NCBI GenBank assembly: GCA_933822405.4
Contig: CAKOGP040001446.1
Coordinates: forward strand, 1,369-65,368
Length of the DNA stretch: 64,000 nt
Reading direction: 5' to 3'
DNA from: Cylindrotheca closterium
Taxonomy: Eukaryota > Bacillariophyta > Bacillariophyceae > Bacillariales > Bacillariaceae
Below, in pieces: positions 20,350 to 30,685 of this stretch. A program made the position numbers and the translations under genes. Positions within the stretch are counted from its first letter, which is position 1. Every line of letters starts with the position of its first letter. The notes under the pieces were generated by a model. The model was not told the origin of the DNA. It searched no databases and saw only the letters and a list, made by a program, of their open reading frames with translations.

Positions 20350-21677
20350 GGGTTGCCTTCTGCAACAGCTGCAACTGAGTTGCAGCTCATTCTTTTTGGA
20401 AAAGACTGCGCTGCATTTGACAGAGTGAAATTGAAGTCTAGGAATAGATAGTTATTAAGATTACCCTAGTCCCGCCTTACCCACCCTTGGAGGAAACCAG
20501 CGGTTGCGCTGGGGGATTGGGGGCCAGCAGCTAGGAACAACTGTCAGCCCAAAAACATCATTGAAACTCTTTTAGGCCCAATTGGAGTCTGCCAAATCCA
20601 AAGCGATTGAGAAGGATGAGCAATCGCATTCACAAGCCTCTTGAAGACACATTTTGTCAAAAAGGATGAAAAAATACGCCTCAATTTCTTCCACACCGCT
20701 GTTGACTTGCACTCCTCCAAGCTCGCTGTGACACGAGCGTCGGAAGAACTATCTGTATGTGGAGGGTTTTGCTGAAGGAGAAGACTGGTGCTTGTGCAGA
20801 TACGAGGTGTGTGGGGGCTGTGACACGAGCGTCGGAACTACCCATACGTGGAAGGCAGGTTTTACTGAAGGGGAAAACTGGTGCTTGTGCGGATACGAGC
20901 TGTGTGGGGACCAATAATGAGAAGACTGGTGTTTGTGCGGACATGAACTGTGTGGGAACTAACACCATCGCAAAGCTATGGGACGTACCGCAAGTCATAT
21001 TTCGGTTTTAGGTCACAATAATCGTTTCCTTTTGACATTTCAACAACATCACGATTAGCAGGGCGGAGAACAACGGAACCAAACAAGGAGTAAATTAGAA
21101 TTTTTGCCAATTCTTTTTCCTCGAGATGTAGTATTGTTTTGAAACGAGTACCGGGTGGGAAGCATCGGACCATGAAAAGAAATTTGACTCTCGTACAAAA
21201 CCGAATTTCAAAAGGAGGCACAATGCTAAGCTCGCGGAATCATATTGCAGCGAGTCCCAAGTGATACAAATGTAGTGACATCAAAAACAGGAAATAGCTG
21301 TAAAAGAAAAAATGCCCTTCAACCAAGAGTTGCTTCAACCAAAGGAATAGCTCCTCGAGCGTTCTTTTGCCTTAATGGTGAAGTTGCGAGTTCTCCCATG
21401 AAGCTTTTGTGCACATAATTTCGAATATGCATTCAGAAAGAAAATATCACGTGAATTGGAAAGAACGACAAATTGTATACAAAAGCCTCCGACATCGCAT
21501 AACGAACGAGTCGAATGTTCTTTGGGAATATCTGTACCATCTATTTGATAAAATAATAATGTCGGGGCGTTCTGTGCAGTTCACTCAAAGTACGGTATGC
21601 CTTACCCACTTCTGATTTTTCTGCTCACAAACAAACCTCGAAACTCGAAACGACTCATTGCTCAGATCTCCAACAAT
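20350..21677. repeat. Gene-free interval with a GC-rich short repeat and the start of the segmental duplication
   Basis: Near 20780, 20871 and 20920 a unit of about 37 bp (GAAGACTGGTGCTTGTGC...GTGTGGG) occurs three times with unequal spacing. CTGTGACACGAGCGTCGGAA also occurs twice in this block. From about 21003 onward the sequence matches the region starting near 23640. No gene is supported before 21678. Confidence 0.55.
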
Positions 21678-22130
21678 ATGGTTCTAGAAGAATTCATGTC
21701 ACAGTTGCTCCATCAAAATGGTGTAAAAAGTTTCACCATCGTTGTTGATAATGCTTTGATTGTCTCGTCGAAGCTCTTGCAACGCTCAAAATCTGACAGC
21801 CATGTAACAAAAACCAAGCATCGGTTTGAGGCACAGAATTGTGATACCAGGAATGCTTTGGTTGTCTCGTCAAAGCTACTACAACGTTCAAAATCTGACA
21901 GCTGTGTAAACCAAACAAAAAGCAAGAATGCTCGGTTCGAGGCCCAAAATTGCGACACTAGGAATGCCTTGATGATTGTCTCGTCCTGCTCCCAGCTCAT
22001 GCAACGATCTAAATCCGACAGATTTCTAATCCATGCAAGAACTAATGATCGGTTTAAGACACCACATTGCGCCACTAAGAATCTTGCTCCGCCTGCACTC
22101 CCAAGTCGAGTTGTGTGCCAGCTCCGCTGA
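21678..22130 (+). CDS. Small protein of the new family, triple-repeat type, copy 1
   Basis: 150 residues. The N-box (MVLEEFMSQLLHQNG ... TIVVDNA) leads into three repeats of about 34-39 residues, each with VSS ... LLQRSKSD or LMQRSKSD, then RFEAQNCDTR, RFEAQNCDTR and RFKTPHCATK. The end box is APPALPSRV. The start is set by the alignment of all five family members; upstream codons in frame have no ATG. The protein is basic, Ser-rich and without a signal peptide or span. It is nearly identical to the gene at 24271 within the duplicated segment, so the two are recent copies. Compared with the single-repeat members, the repeat has been amplified twice. Confidence 0.7.
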   Translation: MVLEEFMSQLLHQNGVKSFTIVVDNALIVSSKLLQRSKSDSHVTKTKHRFEAQNCDTRNALVVSSKLLQRSKSDSCVNQTKSKNARFEAQNCDTRNALMIVSSCSQLMQRSKSDRFLIHARTNDRFKTPHCATKNLAPPALPSRVVCQLR

Positions 22131-22207
22131 GGGAGTTGCGCTAAGGAGACTGCTTCTCTACCGCAATGGATTTATTTTGTGTCACGTCCCCAATGCTAAC
22201 AGTCATT

Positions 22208-22308
22208 AAGAACTAATGATCGATTCGAGACGCCACATTGTGCCACTAAGAATCTTGCTCCGCCTGCACTCCCAACTCGGGTGGTGTGCCAGCTTCGATG
22301 AGGGAGTT
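22208..22308 (+). pseudogene. Orphan duplicate of the small gene's 3' end
   Basis: Bases about 22208-22308 repeat the last ~100 bp of the gene at 21678. They still encode the end box in an open frame that closes at the same place with TGA (TNDRFETPHCATKNLAPPAL, then PTR). It has no N-box of its own. The copy at 24271 lacks this extra tail. It could serve as an alternative last exon, but no splice site was found to support that. Confidence 0.6.
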
Positions 22309-22458
22309 GCGCGTTAGCTGCTTGGGAGGAGCAACCGACGCATTACTCGATCAAGGGGCCTTCAAAGAGGGAAAGGGACCAAAAACCAAGTTCACCCTAT
22401 GTTTTTACACACATTTTTGTTGGCTAGACTAAATACTGAATAATTTTTTCATATGCAT

Positions 22459-22890
22459 CTATACATGAAGCTTCGATCTCCACATGATAAGCGGTATTTG
22501 CACCACGTAAGCATCGGAATGAGACGAATGATTAGAGACGTTGCGCGAGAGATACCGTACGACCTTTGACTGTCTAAATTTGAGATGTTCATCGAAATGC
22601 TCTTGACCCAAGCTGTTCTTCCTGTATGTCTTCCTTGGCATCAAAAAAATAGAGTACGAGATCATTATGCATTCAGGGAATGGGTCGCTTCTTTTGTTTC
22701 TTGACGGAGTATTCGGTTCCTCTTTCCCGACCATTTTTCTGTTGCGGTGCGCGACAAAGGAAGAATAGGAAGACAATGGATTTGAAGAGCTACAAATGGA
22801 TTCGGGTAGCAGTACTCCGTTGCACTTCGCCGGGAAATAGTTCAATTACTGCTAGACAGTGGCGTCGAGTACTCTTGAACTTTGCTTATT
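22459..22890 (-). pseudogene. Truncated 3' fragment of the large membrane-protein gene
   Basis: Translation resembles the C-terminal part of the gene at 25026-27878: VGKEEPNTPSRNKRSDPFPE, then NVSNHSSHSDA, with frame breaks between them. The membrane-spanning and extracellular parts are absent and unrelated sequence takes over near 22900. It arose with segmental duplication copy 1. Confidence 0.75.
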
Positions 22891-24270
22891 AAAGAGGAAA
22901 TCCAGAAATAACCTAGCGACTTCTGGATTACGATGCCAGAATGGGCACTGCGTGCTGTTTCAAACACGGAGAAAGTGTTGTCATATGACTTCTTGGTGTT
23001 GACGACTGGAAGTTGGCGCCAATGTGGAAATTCGAAACGAAAAAGTAGGTTCGACACCTTTGCAAGCTACACCTGCTTGGTGGTGGCCTATCTGTAGCAG
23101 AATTACAGTGTCAGTGCAGAGGGATGGACGGGGACTTCTAGATATATTATATGCGGTATAATATTTGACTGAGGTTTTTGAGATTCCAGATTTTAAGTAA
23201 AAATGAATTGACGCGACGACCCACCGAAAAGAATTGTTCATTCTTGTCAGTAATAGATTGATTGTTGTTGCTACTTTGATTGAGTGCAGAATAGTTGATT
23301 CTATAGTTATGGAACTGAAGTAGATAGTCATCAGTGCATGTAGACTTGATTGGTCATATGGACAGTGCAGAGTTAATGACTCGCACCTGAATGACTATTT
23401 TGAAGATAGTTGTTCCTATTTTCGATTTCTATCAGGGGACAAGGAAGTGGCCCCTTTTCCCCTTGCTTGAAATCACTGATACCAACTTGGCAAAAAAACT
23501 CGTCACTCGGAGAATTCAAGGTACTTGTGTTAGAATGAAATCACCAAGAAAACAGGTTTCGGAAATCAGAATACGAAAACGCTATCGAGTGAGAGTTGGT
23601 GGCTCCGTTCTTAGTACTATACCAGTCCAACCCTAAGCCTTCGACCTTTGGTTTGGATTTCTGTACACAATCGTTTCCATTTGAAACATCAACAAAATCA
23701 CGATTAGTAGGACGGAGACCCACGGTACCAGCAAGAAGCAAATTAGTATTGTTGCCAATTGCTTTTCCCCGAGATGTAGTAGTGTTGTGAAACGAGTATG
23801 GTACCGCACGACCTCTTGGGACCGAGTGGGAACATGAAACAGTCCAAACGGAAAACGAGATACAAAACCATTGCAGCGAGTGATACAGATTCCAGTAGAG
23901 TACCCTTCCATCAAAAGAGTAATACCGGCCGGTACCTGTTCGGGCGTTCTTTTCCCTGAATTTGGTTGTCGGAGATTTTGCATGTTCTCCCATCATGAAG
24001 CACAATTTCGATTTTTCATTTCCATGTGAAGGAAATAACACATGAATCGTAAAGAACAACAGATTGTGAACAAAAGCGCACAACGAACGAGGCGAATGTT
24101 CTTTGAGCATTTCTGCATTACTCTGTCATATTTTAATACTAATTAAAAAAATATACAAATGTCAACGAGTTCAGCGCAGTCCACTCAAAAGTATCAACTC
24201 ACTAACATTTGATTTTTCCTCTCACAAATCTCGAATCTCGAAACGACTCATTGCTCTGATCTCCAACAAC
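22891..24270. other. Gene-free interval up to the second copy of the duplication
   Basis: Bases 22891-23640 hold no recognisable feature. From about 23640 the sequence repeats the 21003 region (for example TTGCCAATTGCTTTTCCCCGAGATG against TTGCCAATTCTTTTTCCTCGAGATG, shown only as short matching pieces). Confidence 0.5.
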
Positions 24271-25400
24271 ATGGTACTAGAAGAATTCATGTCACAGTTG
24301 CTCCATCAAAATGGTGTGAAAAGTTTCACCATCGTCGTGGACAATGCTTTGATTGTGTCATCAAAGCCCTTGCAACGCTCAAAATCTGAGAGCCATGTAT
24401 CCCGGCATGAAAAAACCAAACGTCGGTTCAAGGCACAGAATTGTGATACCAGGAATGCTTTGGTTGTCTCGTCAAAGCTACTACAACGTTCAAAATCTGA
24501 CAGCTGTGTAAACCAAACAAAAAGCAAGAATGCTCGGTTCGAGGCCCAAAATTGCGACACTAGGAATGCCTTGATGATTGTCTCGTCCTGCTCCCAGCTC
24601 ATGCAACGATCTAAATCCGACAGATTTCTAATCCATGCAAGAACTAATGATCGGTTTAAGACACCACATTGCGCCACTAAGAATCTTGCTCCGCCTGCAC
24701 TCCCAAGTCGAGTTGTGTGCCAGCTCCGCTGAGGGAGTTGCGCTAAGGAGACTGCTTCTCTACCGCAATGGATTTATTTTGTGTCACGTCCCCAATGCTA
24801 ACAGTCATTAAATCTGTCCTGTGGGTATGGTTGCTTGGGAGTAACCGACCTATGACTTGATCAAGGGGACTTCCATGGGGGAAATGGGCAAACCTGTCTA
24901 GACCAAATAACATTTTTAAATATGAATATAATAAAGCTTCGATATTCTACACATACGGAGGAAGAGTAGTCTAATACAAGTATTTGAAGATTTCAGAACC
25001 GGTTTCTGGTTTCAATTTGTAACACTTAAGCATCGGAATGAGACGAATGATTGGAGACGTTGCTCGAATCAACGAGAGAGATACGACCTTTGACTCTCTG
25101 AATTTGAGATGTTCGAAATATTCTTGACCCAAGCTGTTCTTCCGGTAAGTCTTCCTTGGCATCAAAAAAATAGAGAACGAGATCATCAGGCATTTCAGGA
25201 AATGGGTCGCTCCTTTTGTTTCTTGACGGAATGCTCGGTTCTTCTTTCCCAACCACCATCAGCTCCCATGGAGTCTGGGGAATGGGAAGAATAATTTTTC
25301 TGTTGCAGTACGCGACAAGTGCAGCTGCAAGACCGAGCGCAATTGGAAGGAGTAGGAAGACAATGAATTTGATGTCCACTTCTGCCTTGACAGTAGAAGC
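23640..25400 (+). repeat. Segmental duplication, copy 2
   Basis: Counterpart of 21003-22890. Here the minus-strand gene is full length, so copy 2 probably carries the parental arrangement and copy 1 is derived and truncated. Confidence 0.8.
24271..24732 (+). CDS. Small protein of the new family, triple-repeat type, copy 2
   Basis: 153 residues, almost the same as the product at 21678. It has the same N-box, three QRSKSD/QRSKSE-type repeats and the APPALPSR end box. It differs by a few replacements and by three extra residues in the first repeat (SRHEKTK in place of TKTK); that change is a multiple of three bases, so the frame is kept. The flanks are also alike, down to the 5' sequence ATCTCCAACAA just before the ATG. 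Frame conservation between the copies argues that the coding sequence is under selection. Function is unknown. Confidence 0.7.
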   Translation: MVLEEFMSQLLHQNGVKSFTIVVDNALIVSSKPLQRSKSESHVSRHEKTKRRFKAQNCDTRNALVVSSKLLQRSKSDSCVNQTKSKNARFEAQNCDTRNALMIVSSCSQLMQRSKSDRFLIHARTNDRFKTPHCATKNLAPPALPSRVVCQLR

Positions 25401-27878
25401 GACTGTTGGAGCTAGGTGCAAAACACCCAATGAGAACAGAGCGGCAGGAATCACGTTTTCCTCAAATGATCTCAATTCGTTCAATGTGGGTCTCACTTGG
25501 CCATAGACTCCTGCAACCACACTTACTAGCTCACCATCTACCGCGAAATTCCTTCCCCATATGAAAGTCACCTCGCTTATTTCACAGCTTACAGAAGATG
25601 TGAGGGGAGCATAGATTTTGTTGTACAAGGCGTCAGTGTCTTCTGGGAAGCTGTCGCATTCGTTTCGAACAATAGCCAAACACTGTGTACCTGTCGATTG
25701 GAGTCCGCTTGGCCGATTTGGACACTCTCCTACAATTTCAGCAAATAAACTGTAGTATTTCCTCCCGCTCCCGATGGTAACATCACTAGCCAGACTATTC
25801 CCAGAAGCCAGTACAACTCTTCCAAATTCAATAGTTTCGTTTCCGATCTGAATACCGTCGATCACATTGTCCAGCGTGCGACCCTTTTTCCAATCATCTC
25901 GATCGCGTGCTAGCTTTCGTTGCTCGTGATCCAACACAAAAGAGTAGAACAGTTCTTCACCATTCTTCAGCTGGACTTCATCCCCTACAAAACCAGCAAT
26001 CCATGGTGGTGTAGACATCTTTTCTACTATCTCGACTTGCTCCAAGCTGCCGCTAAAAACTCCCGAGGGACGAATACCCAAAAAGGTACAATTCGGGATT
26101 ACAGCAGTATTGTACACTGTTTCATCCAGAGCTCCTCCCGTCATCGCCTCTTCGATGATTGCTGGATGGCTTGATTCGCAGATAAGGGGTATTTCGGTTG
26201 CCATTGATACAATGGCGCTGTCGTCGGGCATGTACGTTGTGTCGTACTGGAAGCCGCCAAACACCAGAGTTCCCCGTTTTGGCCGAATCGCCACTTGGAC
26301 AAATGGAGAGGCAGCCCGAGCGATTGCTCCAACCGACCTAAAGAACGACTCCCACAACATAGTTTGCTCTCGGCCCTCAATAATGCGGCCCTTTTTAATG
26401 GCGTTAGAAATGGACAATGTTCGAAACTGTTCGGGGTCACCCGCGCTGATGAAAGAACGCATCAAATTGCGATCTTGGGCAGTTGTAGAGATCCTCAGTA
26501 TAGTATCCAATCGGCCCGGGACCTCTTCATCGATAAAGTCAAAACCAAACATGGCGATCGTGTGGCTAAAGTCAGCTACGAACAGAAGCAATGCTACAGC
26601 AATGGCTGGAGCAGTCCAAGCCATTGACGGAAGCGAACCAAAGGCCTGAACTACATCTCCTGGAACAACTCCTAAGTGATTCAATGGAATCGTCTTCTTG
26701 TACCGACCAAGTTGCCAAGTGACGATCAGCGGATACACCGCGGCAAAAGCAAACCCAAAAAAGGTCCTCGTGGCGAATCCAAAAAGATCAGCAAGGACAT
26801 TTAGGGTAGTTGGGTCGATATTTTGTATGGTCCAAGTCCAGCGCTCGTCTACCTCATCTTCGTCACTTTGACCAACACTAGAAGATGGCATTCCCTTGAC
26901 ATTCTCGTTTGTGACGGTTAAAGACACATTGAAAGGATCGACATATTCCTGACAATCGCCATTTTCGTCCAGAATTGGGCAGGCGAGATCCCATGTCTGG
27001 AAGCTAGCAGAGCCGCAATCGTATGCGAAGCTATGGGGCGACGAGCTGTTTTGTAGGACAGTACAGGAGGCGCAGTAAGCAAATGGATCTGGATTTCCAA
27101 TTAGGCAAGCTGGATTCTCACAGCGGGACAGGGATAGCCCAGTAATATCTGTCGTGCAGTATACGGTGAAGTCGTCACTTCTGCCGAGCATATCGTCATA
27201 GGGAAAGACAAAGTCCTCGAACAACCATCTTCGATTCGTGTTCTGACAGCTATAACCAAGACCGGAGATGATGCATTCCCAATGGACATAGTCACCACAA
27301 TCTCCATCCACATTTCTCGATGCGCAAGATGAAACTGCATCTTCCTTGTAGTCTTGTTCGCTCGAAATGGACGTAACGTTCAGCAAGTTCCGACAATCAT
27401 ATACCACGTCGGTCCCAATCAAGGCGCAGGACGTACAATATTCGGTACCTAACTCTGTTGTCGAGTACACCATGACACAGTCCTTGTCGCAAAAGGTATC
27501 ACTGCTGGGAAGGTCGCCATTTTCCACAAAGGCATCTGATTCACAAAAGAAGACAGGGTAGAGGAGATCCGATGTCGAGGAATTTCGTATGTCCAGTCGA
27601 TTGACGAATGCATCCACAATGCCATAGCCAAATTTCCCAAATGTCGGTTGGCACAAAAATGGACGTGATAATCCACTGTTGCACGTAAATAGACTGAGTT
27701 GCTGCTCCTGCCTGGCTGTTGGAGACCCCTGGGGCACTGCAAAGGGCATCGGGAGCGAGTACATTAAATTGATGTTCGAAAGGTCGCTCATGGTTGTTGT
27801 CTCATGGAATGTATGACGGTGTTGTGTGAGCAAGAATGAATGATGACCGCTGGCACGTGTGGTTGTAGTAGTTTTCAT
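25026..27878 (-). CDS. Large Cys-rich three-span membrane protein of unknown family
   Basis: About 950 residues from ATG 27878, or 921 from ATG 27791; the longest frame begins at a non-ATG codon, so I prefer 27878. The first ~340 residues are Cys-rich, with two or three related blocks (FCDKDCVMVYSTTELGTEYC, TVYCTTDITGLSLSRCENPAC, DLACPILDENGDCQEYVDPF). Two hydrophobic spans follow near 370-455 (TFFGFAFAAVYPLIVTW; IAVALLLFVADFSHTIAMFG). After a large soluble part of about 350 residues comes a last span near the end (FIVFLLLPIALGLAAALVAYC) and a short tail with RNKRSDPFPE. No clear signal peptide is seen. I do not recognise the family; the architecture suggests a surface protein. Confidence 0.7.
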   Translation of the reverse strand: MKTTTTTRASGHHSFLLTQHRHTFHETTTMSDLSNINLMYSLPMPFAVPQGSPTARQEQQLSLFTCNSGLSRPFLCQPTFGKFGYGIVDAFVNRLDIRNSSTSDLLYPVFFCESDAFVENGDLPSSDTFCDKDCVMVYSTTELGTEYCTSCALIGTDVVYDCRNLLNVTSISSEQDYKEDAVSSCASRNVDGDCGDYVHWECIISGLGYSCQNTNRRWLFEDFVFPYDDMLGRSDDFTVYCTTDITGLSLSRCENPACLIGNPDPFAYCASCTVLQNSSSPHSFAYDCGSASFQTWDLACPILDENGDCQEYVDPFNVSLTVTNENVKGMPSSSVGQSDEDEVDERWTWTIQNIDPTTLNVLADLFGFATRTFFGFAFAAVYPLIVTWQLGRYKKTIPLNHLGVVPGDVVQAFGSLPSMAWTAPAIAVALLLFVADFSHTIAMFGFDFIDEEVPGRLDTILRISTTAQDRNLMRSFISAGDPEQFRTLSISNAIKKGRIIEGREQTMLWESFFRSVGAIARAASPFVQVAIRPKRGTLVFGGFQYDTTYMPDDSAIVSMATEIPLICESSHPAIIEEAMTGGALDETVYNTAVIPNCTFLGIRPSGVFSGSLEQVEIVEKMSTPPWIAGFVGDEVQLKNGEELFYSFVLDHEQRKLARDRDDWKKGRTLDNVIDGIQIGNETIEFGRVVLASGNSLASDVTIGSGRKYYSLFAEIVGECPNRPSGLQSTGTQCLAIVRNECDSFPEDTDALYNKIYAPLTSSVSCEISEVTFIWGRNFAVDGELVSVVAGVYGQVRPTLNELRSFEENVIPAALFSLGVLHLAPTVASTVKAEVDIKFIVFLLLPIALGLAAALVAYCNRKIILPIPQTPWELMVVGKEEPSIPSRNKRSDPFPEMPDDLVLYFFDAKEDLPEEQLGSRIFRTSQIQRVKGRISLVDSSNVSNHSSHSDA

Positions 27879-28082
27879 GTGGATCAATATAATAATAATA
27901 CCGGTATAATGCTTTCAACTTCTTCCCTCCATGCATTGTCGACGTCATCATGGCGTCAAAGGAACCTTACTGAATCCGGGTTATTCTTCATGCTGGTACA
28001 ATGATACCAGCGGCAAGCAAGTTCAAAGTCTTATGATACACGTCACCTCTTAAGTTTACTCCTTCTATCTATCATGTAGTTG

Positions 28083-28943
28083 TTATGATTTAAACTCAAT
28101 TTCTCCGGTTTGGGGTGGTCTGTCATCTAACTGCTCGATAACCTCATTGGCTACGCTTTCAATCAAGTTGATGTTGGCCTCTGGTACGTCTCCGGCGGTT
28201 TGTTCGAATATCTCAGGATTCACCTTTTCAACTTGGCCCTTGGAAAACAAATCAAGCTTTTTGTACAGTTCTTTCAAGGCAGCTGTTTGTTTGTCCTTGG
28301 GTAACAACTGATCGGCGTCCGTTCCACCAAAGAGAATTTGTTGAGCGGTCAAATCTTTTTTCCCGTAGAATCCATGATTGACATGATCTCTGGGTCCAAC
28401 TATCGCTCCTGAGATGCCTGCACTCGCAAAGGCTCCCTTGCTGAAGGCAATCGTCGCGGTACCGCCTTTTCTATAGTTGGCAACGTTCCCATCAGCACCT
28501 ATTCCACTGGCAGAAACATTGAGATTGGCATCAGCACCAACACCATAGGTGCCCAATGTCGCTTGAGTACCGGCATTCACCTTTAATCCAGTTTTGCTCG
28601 TAAAGGATCGTACGCTCTTTTCGTCAAAGGCAAAGATGATCATATCTGTCACTTGCGCTCCGACCGCCAGTCCATATCCCGTGGCAGCCAACCCACAAGA
28701 GCAGGGGGCGCTCCATTTGCCAGTAGCTTCATCCTCGACCATGCATATACCAGTTCCTGCTGCCCCCTTAATAATGACGGCACTCTCTACTACGGAAATC
28801 ATCATGACTCCTTTTGCTTTTTGAAACAGAGTAGCGAGGGATCCGTTGCGGTCCACCGTGGCAGCGTGATCGAGGACATTGTTCGCGTTTTCGATCATAC
28901 CTTCCATGGTCAGTCGTTGTGGCATCAGGCTTGGGAATGGCAT
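28083..28943 (-). CDS. Ysc84/SYLF-domain protein, copy 1
   Basis: 286 residues, single exon. The SYLF (DUF500) domain covers nearly all of residues 20-215: the conserved AKGVMMISVVESAVIIKG block, GTGICMVEDEATGKWSAP, a GLAVGAQVTDMIIFAFDEKS block, and a glycine-rich central part (ATLGTYGVGADANLNVSASG). In fungi and animals SYLF domains bind phosphoinositides and actin at endocytic sites; that role is transferred from the family. The C-terminal 60 residues are acidic and variable. It has the same length as its neighbour at 29261 and lies 317 bp from it in the same direction, a tandem duplicate. Confidence 0.88.
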   Translation of the reverse strand: MPFPSLMPQRLTMEGMIENANNVLDHAATVDRNGSLATLFQKAKGVMMISVVESAVIIKGAAGTGICMVEDEATGKWSAPCSCGLAATGYGLAVGAQVTDMIIFAFDEKSVRSFTSKTGLKVNAGTQATLGTYGVGADANLNVSASGIGADGNVANYRKGGTATIAFSKGAFASAGISGAIVGPRDHVNHGFYGKKDLTAQQILFGGTDADQLLPKDKQTAALKELYKKLDLFSKGQVEKVNPEIFEQTAGDVPEANINLIESVANEVIEQLDDRPPQTGEIEFKS

Positions 28944-29260
28944 CTTGTTGTAATTGTGATTTTTGTTATTTCTGATTGTTAACGTGAGGTTGGTCTATCT
29001 TTGTTTTATGACGCTCACAAACAAACCAAAACATAATGAGAATAGAGACCTCTTCGCCGCAACATATATTTTAAATATACTGCGTGTAGTATTTTCGGAT
29101 GGGAAAGACAGATGTTGAAGACAGAGGGTGGGCTTTAGAAGGGGGACAAAAGAGGGGAAACGTTTCCCTAAAACATAATTTTTAAAAAAAGAAGGAATGA
29201 ATCATGCATAACGTAATGTCAATGTTAAATATCCTCCTTCTATCTATCTTCAATTGTGAT
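28944..29260. other. Spacer between the SYLF copies
   Basis: Holds the promoter of the downstream SYLF copy and the 3' flank of the upstream copy. An A/T-rich segment (ATATATTTTAAATATAC) lies at 29064-29080. No gene is supported. Confidence 0.4.
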
Positions 29261-30121
29261 TTAACTGGAAACCTCAATTGCTGCGGGTTGGGGTGGTCTG
29301 TCATCCAATTGTTCGACAACCTCATTGGCTACGTTTTCAATCATGTTGATGCTGGCAACTGGTACGTCTCCAGCAGTTTCTTCAAAGTTTTCAGGATTGA
29401 CCTTGTGGACGTGGCCCTTGGAAAACAAGGCAAGCTTTTCGTAAAGGCCTTCCAAGGCAGCTGTTTGCTTGTCCTTTGGTAGCAACTCGTGGACGTCTGT
29501 TCCGCCAAAGAGAATTTGTTGAGCGGTCAAATCTTTCTTTCCGTAGAATCCATGATTGACATGATCTCTGGGTCCTACCACTGCTCCCGAGACGGCTGCA
29601 CACGCAAAGGCCCCCTTGGTAAAGCAGATGGTTGCGGTACCGCCCGTCCTGTAGTTGGCAACGCTTCCATCAGCACCAATTCCACTGGCGGAAACATTGA
29701 GATTGGCACCTGCACCACAACCATAAGTTCCCAATGTCGCTTGAGTACCGGCATTCACCTTCAATCCAGTCTTGCTTGTAAAGGAATGTACGCTCTTTTC
29801 GTCAAAGGCAAAAATGATCATATTTTTCACCTGTGCTCCGAACCCGATCCCATATCCGGTAGCAGCCAAACCACAAGAGCAAGGGGCGCTCCACTTTCCA
29901 GTGGCTTCGTCCTTGACCATGCAAATACCAGTACCTGCTGCCCCAGATAGAATGACGGCACTCTCTACTACGGAAATCATCATGATTCCTTTGGCTCGTT
30001 GAAACAGCGTAGCCATTGATCCATTGCGGTCCACCGTGGCAGCGTGGTCCAGGACAATGTTCGAGTTTTCGATCATACCTTCCATGGTCAGTCTTTGTGG
30101 CATTAGGCTTGGGAATGGCAT
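29261..30121 (-). CDS. Ysc84/SYLF-domain protein, copy 2
   Basis: 286 residues, colinear with the copy at 28083 and without gaps. The same SYLF blocks are present (AKGIMMISVVESAVILSG, GTGICMVKDEATGKWSAP, GFGAQVKNMIIFAFDEKS). Differences cluster in the C-terminal tail and in a few core positions, such as GCGAGANLN for GVGADANLN. The 5' flank carries a GTT-rich microsatellite that the other copy lacks. The product is expected to be a cytosolic lipid-binding protein at membranes, by family knowledge. Confidence 0.88.
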   Translation of the reverse strand: MPFPSLMPQRLTMEGMIENSNIVLDHAATVDRNGSMATLFQRAKGIMMISVVESAVILSGAAGTGICMVKDEATGKWSAPCSCGLAATGYGIGFGAQVKNMIIFAFDEKSVHSFTSKTGLKVNAGTQATLGTYGCGAGANLNVSASGIGADGSVANYRTGGTATICFTKGAFACAAVSGAVVGPRDHVNHGFYGKKDLTAQQILFGGTDVHELLPKDKQTAALEGLYEKLALFSKGHVHKVNPENFEETAGDVPVASINMIENVANEVVEQLDDRPPQPAAIEVSS

Positions 30122-30685
30122 TTTGTTGTAAATGTTGTTGTTGTTGTAAATGTTGTTGTTGTTGTTTCTGAATGTAAACTTTAGGTTTACCTTTGATTTT
30201 ATGATGTCTTGCTGCTCATCTACTGTCTTTGTTTGCGTGGATCAATGAGCCAAACGCCTCTTTTCCGATCGGATGTATCTTTTGATACGATACAAAAAAT
30301 AAGCGGTCGAAGTTTCCGGGGGATCCTTTTCAAAATTTAAAAACTGCGTGCACGTCTCGCTCACACGTCTCCTCATCGATGGTGGCTAGAGGAGTACTCG
30401 TCTAGTGTTTTAAGACCACAGAGAGAGGGATATAAAAACAATAAACAGGTATAGCGGATAGCGGATAGCGCTATAGCGGTACCGGTATATAACTTTCTCA
30501 CAAGAAAATACGAAACCCGCAAGATTTTGAAATCACGTCTGGATATTATGATCTGGAAGAATCATATTGGTGAAGTCTTTTCATAAACTGAGATGTTCAT
30601 CTAGAACAAAATGGCAAACCCGCCTCCTGCTGCCTTCATAGTGGTGGCCATCCCAGAAGGGACTGCACCTGGAAAGTAGTTCCCG
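30122..30685. other. Interval with a GTT microsatellite and a short GATAGCG repeat
   Basis: Bases 30122-30168 are a (GTT)n-type run with two TGTAAATGTTG units. Bases 30450-30480 contain GGATAGCGGATAGCG and related repeats, directly followed by TACCGGTA at 30480 and a TATATAA. An ATG at 30611 opens only 22 codons. No gene is supported. Confidence 0.45.

Larger units (their letters stand above)
21003..22890 (+). repeat. Segmental duplication, copy 1
   Basis: Matches about 23640-25400 in the same order and orientation. It contains a full copy of the small gene and, on the other strand, only the 3' end of the large membrane-protein gene. Copy 1 also carries an extra 3' tail of the small gene (22208-22308) that copy 2 lacks. 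Confidence 0.8.
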
